A stretch of 64,000 bases of DNA. Source: DASXRU01 sp034665305. Its GTDB lineage: Bacteria > Acidobacteriota > Blastocatellia > Pyrinomonadales > Pyrinomonadaceae. The stretch lies in assembly GCA_034665305.1 (NCBI GenBank), contig JAXDFZ010000014.1, forward strand, positions 248,001 through 312,000. The letters run 5' to 3'. The first letter of the stretch is position 1; the number at the start of each line of letters is the position of its first letter. This document shows, piece after piece, positions 61,601-64,000 of the stretch. Position numbers and translations under genes: made by a program. Under the pieces are notes generated by a model, which saw only the letters and a program-made list of their open reading frames with translations, was not told the origin of the DNA and did no database searches.

Positions 61601-61685
61601 CCAGAGAGGCCGGGCTGAGAATGACCAGCAGGACGGTGCAAGCCATGAGCTGCCTGAGAAAATGAGAGATCGTGGGAGCCAACAT
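58632..61685 (-). CDS. Oar-like outer-membrane receptor (2)
   Basis: 1017 residues. A signal peptide (~1-29, ASLAQQ), carboxypeptidase-regulatory-like domain (~34-115, LKGTVTDPAGGLIVSAKVIL), plug (~150-240) and a large barrel ending in RQITLRVRLSF. Unlike the first receptor, the barrel contains an Ala/Pro-rich insert with APSAASGSKDAAPAKP (~590-620), and a second near the C-terminus (PAAAAAPPATVTAAAAPG), probably surface loops. Ligand unknown. Confidence 0.87.
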   Translation of the reverse strand: MLAPTISHFLRQLMACTVLLVILSPASLAQQGTGALKGTVTDPAGGLIVSAKVILRDAKGAERKATSNSNGGFEFKSLPPGFYDLTAAAPGFDQFEEKRIEVRSGRTTPFDLQLNIASVEQSVTVDQKSLSTDADRNADAVVLRERELEALPSDPDAFASALQALAGPPQGENGPQIKVDGFSNGQIPPKETIREVRINQNPYSAENEFPGWGGIEIFTQPGSDKFHGGVGFQFNDESLNSRNPYSAVRAPYQQRSFNGNLTGPIKAKRASFSLFMARNANDTNSLINATILDELTLKPVQFNQTIITPQVSTNFTGRADVKVNKQHTLVGSFEYNQFSQARQGIGGFALPSRAYRGERRYYGLQLTETTILNEKAINETRLQITHGVYSQTALTALPALNVADSFFSGGSQVGLAANTQNRAELQNFTSWSSGNHFLKIGGRLRYVGIRSIAPSNFGGTYTFGGGTGPVLDANDQVVPGAGTIAINSLERYRRTLVFQRQGLTAAQVRILGGGPTQLSIAGGNPEVSVSQRDIGFYVQDEWKLRPNFTISPGFRYENQNNISSDLNFAPRIGFAWSPSFGGGKKKAAAPSAASGSKDAAPAKPATAAGSPGGSQNKTVVRGGFGIFYNRIAEDLTMQALRFNGVNQRQYVVSDPAVLGLFPAVPQINDLAAFAQPQTRRVLNPELAPSLSLRGSVSLEQQLPYHLKLSVTYSHYRTLRNLRSTNINAPLGGTYNPAQPSSGIRPLGQGAGNVIEWQSNATQVSNSLSLNLNATHKKFNGWISYSFNKTNSDDGGVSGSPFDAYDFSNEWGRASFDTRHFLWANSSYQLPLGVSVNTFIVANSGNPFNITTGRDTNGDTFFVERPAFATDLSKPGVIVTPIGAFDPNPVPGQQIIPRNFGEGENFLSVSLGLSRTIRFGPAIAPAAAAAPPATVTAAAAPGQKPAAKPAIRRPYQLQLSLNVSNLLNRANKGNPIGNMSSPSFLKSVGGSNIFFFGPGGAGGPGGNRQITLRVRLSF

Positions 61686-61814
61686 ATTGCTGGGGAGCTT
61701 TCCGCGTTATTCAAATGGTGAAGTTCAAAAGCTCACTTCATACGACCATTACACTTCCCACGGCGCGCCCGGTTTCAAAAAGGTGCGTTTGATTTGTGAA
61801 GAGTGGGAGTGATT

Positions 61815-62038
61815 GCCCCAACGGGGCTACGGCCTCCAGCCCAGGGTTGCCGCTTCGGCAACCTTGGGAACTAGTAAGGAAAGAAATTTCAACCGCAACG
61901 CGGTTGCGGCTTTTTCTCAGAGAGAGAAATGCACAAAACAGACGCAACCGCGTTGCGGTTGAGGGCAAGAGCGCTTTTTCTTTACCCAGGGTAGCCGAAA
62001 CGGCAACCCTGGGCTGAAGGCCGTAGCCCCGTTGGGGC
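61815..62038. repeat. Largest nested palindrome element (R15)
   Basis: The outer arms GCCCCAACGGGGCTACGGCC (61815-61834) and its exact complement (62019-62038) extend through CCCAGGGTTGCC-type arms. Inside, CAACCGCAACGCGGTTGCG (61890-61908) is inverted at 61943-61961. Each arm is itself palindromic. The rest of the 365-nt gap has no gene; the right edge lies 12 nt from the TPR gene stop. Confidence 0.9.
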
Positions 62039-62050
62039 ATTGGGAACCAC

Positions 62051-63517
62051 CTACCGGTTCTGGCGAGTGCCGGAACCCATGCCGGGCATCGGCATCGGTA
62101 ACTTGCCGTCAGCGCCGCTGGTGAGCGCAAGGAACTTGTCATCCTCGCGCAACGAATCGAAGACGACGTCGACGCGAGCTTCCATCATTTCCTTCTCGCG
62201 CACTGCCTGGAAGCGTTCGTATTGGAAGAAGTGCCGGCGCAGCAGGACCAGCGCTTTCTCCTTGTGTCCGTTCTGTGCGTAGATGCCCGCAAGGTTATAC
62301 GAAGCCGGCATCAGGTTCACATTCTCTTTCGCGATCTTCAAAGCTTCGTCGCCATGCCCGTTCGCCGACATAAAGACCGCCGCGAACACCAGGTTGTAAG
62401 GGTCCTTCGGATCCATAGCGAGGGCCAGTTTCGTGTATTCATCACCCTTCGCAAAATCATGTTCCGAATTCCAATACACCGCGAGATTGCGATAAGCGAG
62501 GGCGAGGGGAAACTCGGCGACCGATTCCTCCATCAGTCGCAGCCCTTTTTTGAACTCGCCATCGTGGATCGTCATTTTACCCAGGCCATGCAGGGCCACT
62601 GCCCGGGCTAGCGGATCGGATGGCATGTTTAGGATCGCTTCGAATGAGGTCCGGGCTTTGGCCCAATCGCCGATGTTGTGACGATAGTTCTCACCGAGAT
62701 AACGCAGCGGCGTGGGATCGGCCGGGTCCATTCGACGGGCCTGGTTGTAAAGTCGCTCAGCCGCAAGGTACTTGCCGTTGAGTTCCGCGATCAGCCCGCG
62801 CCGCATCGTTTGCTCAATGCGCGCACTGGCGATCGGTTCTAAAACCGGAACTGCGGGAATGGCGGAAATTTCAGCGCCGAGTTTCTTTAACTCCTTCGCG
62901 GCTTCCTTCGCCTTTGACGGGAACATGCATTTGTTTCCGGCAACGGACTGAAACAGTTTGATGGCCGCGTCCTTCTCGCCTGCGCCGGCCTTGGCTTTAG
63001 CTTCTTTTAAACTTTCATCGAGCGCGGCCTCGCGTTGTTTGACCTCAGTCAGTACCAACTTTTCAACGTCCACGACCTTCAGCTTGCCATCCGCCGCCGC
63101 AATTCTGTTCACCGGCGTACCATCGGGAGTGGCCAGCACGGCCAACGGCGGCTTGGCTTCGCCCACAAGTTTCTCGGCGTTCGGTGTGGAGCCGTCGGCG
63201 AGTTCCATCGATACGCACTGCGAAGCGTAGACAGACAGCGTGCGCGATTGCCGCAAACTGGACTTTTTCAACTCGTCAGCCGATGCGGGAAACCAGTAAA
63301 GGACCAAACCCATCGCCGGCGCATCGGTAGCCTTCCGAATTTTCCACGGCACGTTGTAGACCGCCGGGTTGGCGCCGCCACCAGATCCGCTTCCTCCCGA
63401 AGAACTGCCGCCGCCGCCGCCGCCGCCACCGCCGCCACCGCAGGTGGCCCACACGGGGGAAACTGAAAACAGCAGCGTCAGGAGTATGGCGATGCCTTTG
63501 AATGCATTGGGTTTCAT
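62051..63517 (-). CDS. Secreted TPR protein with poly-Gly segment
   Basis: 488 residues from the ATG at 63517, supported by AAGGAG 9-10 nt upstream. A signal peptide (to ATCGG) is followed directly by a run of about 11 Gly and a Ser/Gly tract (~25-50). The DUF-like N-terminal beta part (~55-200) precedes TPR units (~240-470, LNGKYLAAERLYNQARRMDPADPTPLRYLGENYRHNIGDWAKA and others). Likely periplasmic scaffold. The poly-Gly tract is encoded by near-perfect GGN codons and could vary in length. Confidence 0.75.
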   Translation of the reverse strand: MKPNAFKGIAILLTLLFSVSPVWATCGGGGGGGGGGGSSSGGSGSGGGANPAVYNVPWKIRKATDAPAMGLVLYWFPASADELKKSSLRQSRTLSVYASQCVSMELADGSTPNAEKLVGEAKPPLAVLATPDGTPVNRIAAADGKLKVVDVEKLVLTEVKQREAALDESLKEAKAKAGAGEKDAAIKLFQSVAGNKCMFPSKAKEAAKELKKLGAEISAIPAVPVLEPIASARIEQTMRRGLIAELNGKYLAAERLYNQARRMDPADPTPLRYLGENYRHNIGDWAKARTSFEAILNMPSDPLARAVALHGLGKMTIHDGEFKKGLRLMEESVAEFPLALAYRNLAVYWNSEHDFAKGDEYTKLALAMDPKDPYNLVFAAVFMSANGHGDEALKIAKENVNLMPASYNLAGIYAQNGHKEKALVLLRRHFFQYERFQAVREKEMMEARVDVVFDSLREDDKFLALTSGADGKLPMPMPGMGSGTRQNR

Positions 63518-63566
63518 GCGCGGAATTCTCCTTAAAGTGGGTTTCATGGTAAAGCCTTTCGGGATA

Positions 63567-63790
63567 CAGCCCGCAGGGCTGAAAGATAGTAGGTGGTCGG
63601 AGACCACCGGAACCAATTCAAATTGATCGTCAGCACCCTGAAAGGGTGGGAGACGTGTCGGTTCTCCCAGCGCAAGATCTGGCACCCTTTCGGGGTGTGA
63701 TCCAAAGAAGCCCGTTAGCGGAGGTCTTCGCTTCGCTTCGACCTCCGGCTACTTTCTGACAACCCTCCGGGTTGCTCATCTCGTGCTTGT
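63567..63790. repeat. Array of small palindromes (R16)
   Basis: Consecutive short hairpins in the gap between the TPR and S9 genes: CAGCCCGCAGGGCTG (63567-63581), GTGGTCGGAGACCAC (63593-63607), CACCCTGAAAGGGTG (63633-63647), a CACCCTTTCGGGGTG unit near 63683, and a CAACCCTCCGGGTTG unit near 63760. No long outer arms were found, unlike the other elements. Confidence 0.7.
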
Positions 63791-63899
63791 GACGGCTTGG
63801 CACATCACTCGATTTGGTGAGCTCTACGTATTTGTGACCCTTTTGATCTGACTTTGTGAATCCGCTGCTTTCCGGGGCAGTAAGATGCACGGCCTACTC

Positions 63900-64000
63900 T
63901 CAGCGTGGCCCGCTGGGCAGTTTTTCGTTTAGAAATCGAGTCAGCAAACTGTAGAGGTGCAGCGTCGTACCGCTGCCTTCAAAGATGCCATGCGAACGAT
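63900..64000 (-). CDS. S9 family peptidase (DPP IV/acylpeptidyl type), 3' end only
   Basis: Only the last 33 codons are inside the window. The frame reads HGIFEGSGTTLHLYSLLTRFLNEKLP before the stop (63902-63900). This is the C-terminal alpha/beta-hydrolase segment of prolyl oligopeptidase-family peptidases, whose catalytic His lies in the HG motif. The body of the gene lies to the right of the window. Confidence 0.75.
   Translation of the reverse strand, partial: RSHGIFEGSGTTLHLYSLLTRFLNEKLPSGPR

Overview
The window looks like a chromosomal segment of a GC-rich Acidobacteriota bacterium, most likely Blastocatellia-like. Two 1000-residue outer-membrane receptors have a carboxypeptidase-regulatory-like N-terminus, there is an LPS/heptose gene set, and the chaperone order is dnaK-dnaJ-hspR. 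No rRNA, tRNA, CRISPR array, transposase or phage gene was seen. The taxonomic placement is inference; the gram-negative cell plan follows from the sequence.

Left part (1-17 kb): a cut TPR protein, ribA, an FHA-GGDEF diguanylate cyclase, a PilN/PilO/PilP-like/pseudopilin block, a 28-residue Lys/Ala-rich peptide with its own promoter and terminator, a mannose-6-phosphate-isomerase-type cupin, trmL, typA, a 49-residue acidic protein, thiE, a PilT-type ATPase, a zinc-ribbon/receiver-like protein, a charged lipoprotein, a trans-sulfuration enzyme, a CDF metal exporter, a TrpF-like protein and the nickel-pincer racemase larA.

Middle (18-34 kb): an 8-cysteine bacterial metallothionein, then an envelope lipoprotein set (LolB-like lipoprotein, FtsX-type permease, LolD-like ATPase, LolA-like carrier), a radical SAM enzyme, and a heptose/LPS cluster (heptose kinase, GT9 heptosyltransferase, Trm112-like protein, 2OG-Fe(II) oxygenase, GT2). 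A P450, an unknown protein, a DUF4388 protein and a truncated methyltransferase follow.

Right part (34-64 kb): an Oar-like receptor, hspR-dnaJ-dnaK, a low-GC cassette carrying one very unusual gene, pgsA, a phosphoesterase, DoxX, MFS transporters, a DUF3298 lipoprotein/CYTH/unknown operon, two MacB-type permeases, ankyrin and YdeI proteins, an M28 peptidase, a second Oar-like receptor, a poly-Gly TPR protein and the end of an S9 peptidase.

Two things stand out. First, 42014-44887 encodes a 957-residue protein that joins an Mrr/PD-(D/E)xK nuclease-like domain, a NACHT NTPase, pentapeptide repeats and a C-terminus resembling sigma-factor regions 2 and 4. It lies between a pgsA 3' end and a diverged 56-bp direct copy of that end, as if a cassette had integrated there. 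Second, at least fifteen intergenic inverted-repeat elements occur. Some are nested palindromes, others have arms made of degenerate 7-11-mers. They tend to sit within a few bases of a stop codon, and in places they supply a stop or a start codon.
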